Notes under the pieces: generated by a model
Told to the model about the DNA's origin: nothing
The model's database searches: none
What the model saw: the letters and a program-made list of their open reading frames with translations, nothing else
Shown: piece by piece, positions 5,781 to 5,795 of the stretch
Position numbering within the stretch: the stretch's first letter is position 1
Layout: the number at the start of each line of letters is the position of its first letter
Source: an uncultured Clostridia bacterium
GTDB taxonomy: Bacteria; Bacillota; Clostridia; Christensenellales; Borkfalkiaceae
NCBI GenBank assembly: GCA_947629605.1
Contig: CANREK010000091.1
Coordinates: forward strand, 1-5,795
Direction: 5' to 3'
DNA length: 5,795 bases
Program-made: the position numbers and the translations under genes

Positions 5781-5795
5781 AGAGTTATCAACTCT
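5781..5795. repeat. Hairpin AGAGTT-ATC-AACTCT ending exactly at the window edge
   Basis: A perfect 6-bp stem with a 3-nt loop whose right arm ends at the last base of the window. The preceding bases, TTTTGCGCTA, may pair with sequence outside, so the full stem could be much longer. Confidence 0.6.

Overview
The window looks like a chromosomal core-gene segment from a fairly GC-rich member of the Bacillota (Firmicutes), most likely a Clostridia-type organism. The evidence is the gene order tig-clpP-clpX, an RqcH/FbpA-type NFACT protein, a HemZ-type radical SAM protein, strong GGAG/AGGAGG ribosome binding sites, and a TTTACA-N17-TATAAT promoter. No phage, plasmid, CRISPR or RNA genes were seen. 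Taxonomy below the phylum is a guess.

Layout. Positions 1-2301, all on the minus strand, hold a compact operon: tig (trigger factor), clpP (protease subunit), then the first 121 codons of clpX (unfoldase), which the window edge cuts exactly after the Walker A motif. The gaps are 12 and 18 bp, each with its own Shine-Dalgarno. Positions 2302-2439 are a divergent promoter region. Positions 2440-4077 (plus strand) encode an RqcH/FbpA-family NFACT protein. Positions 4063-4221 hold a two-part repeat: an A/T-only tract and then a chain of abutting GC-rich hairpins. Positions 4233-5609 (minus strand) encode a HemZ-like radical SAM protein, convergent with rqcH. Positions 5610-5795 contain no gene. 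They hold a second, inverted copy of one hairpin module and three more hairpins, the last of which runs into the window edge.

How the genes fit together. Trigger factor meets nascent chains at the ribosome exit tunnel. RqcH (known from Bacillus subtilis) binds obstructed 50S subunits and adds C-terminal alanine tails, and ClpXP degrades alanine-tailed proteins there. The window therefore puts the tagging factor head to head with the protease that removes the tagged products, next to the nascent-chain chaperone. This is a plausible functional neighbourhood for nascent-chain quality control, but the link here is inferred from position and family. The hemZ gene has no obvious connection to it.

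The least explained DNA is the repeat material on both sides of hemZ: a roughly 105-bp MITE-like element made almost wholly of small hairpins, and its partial inverted relative 1.5 kb away. The A/T tract of the first element appears to supply the last codons of rqcH.
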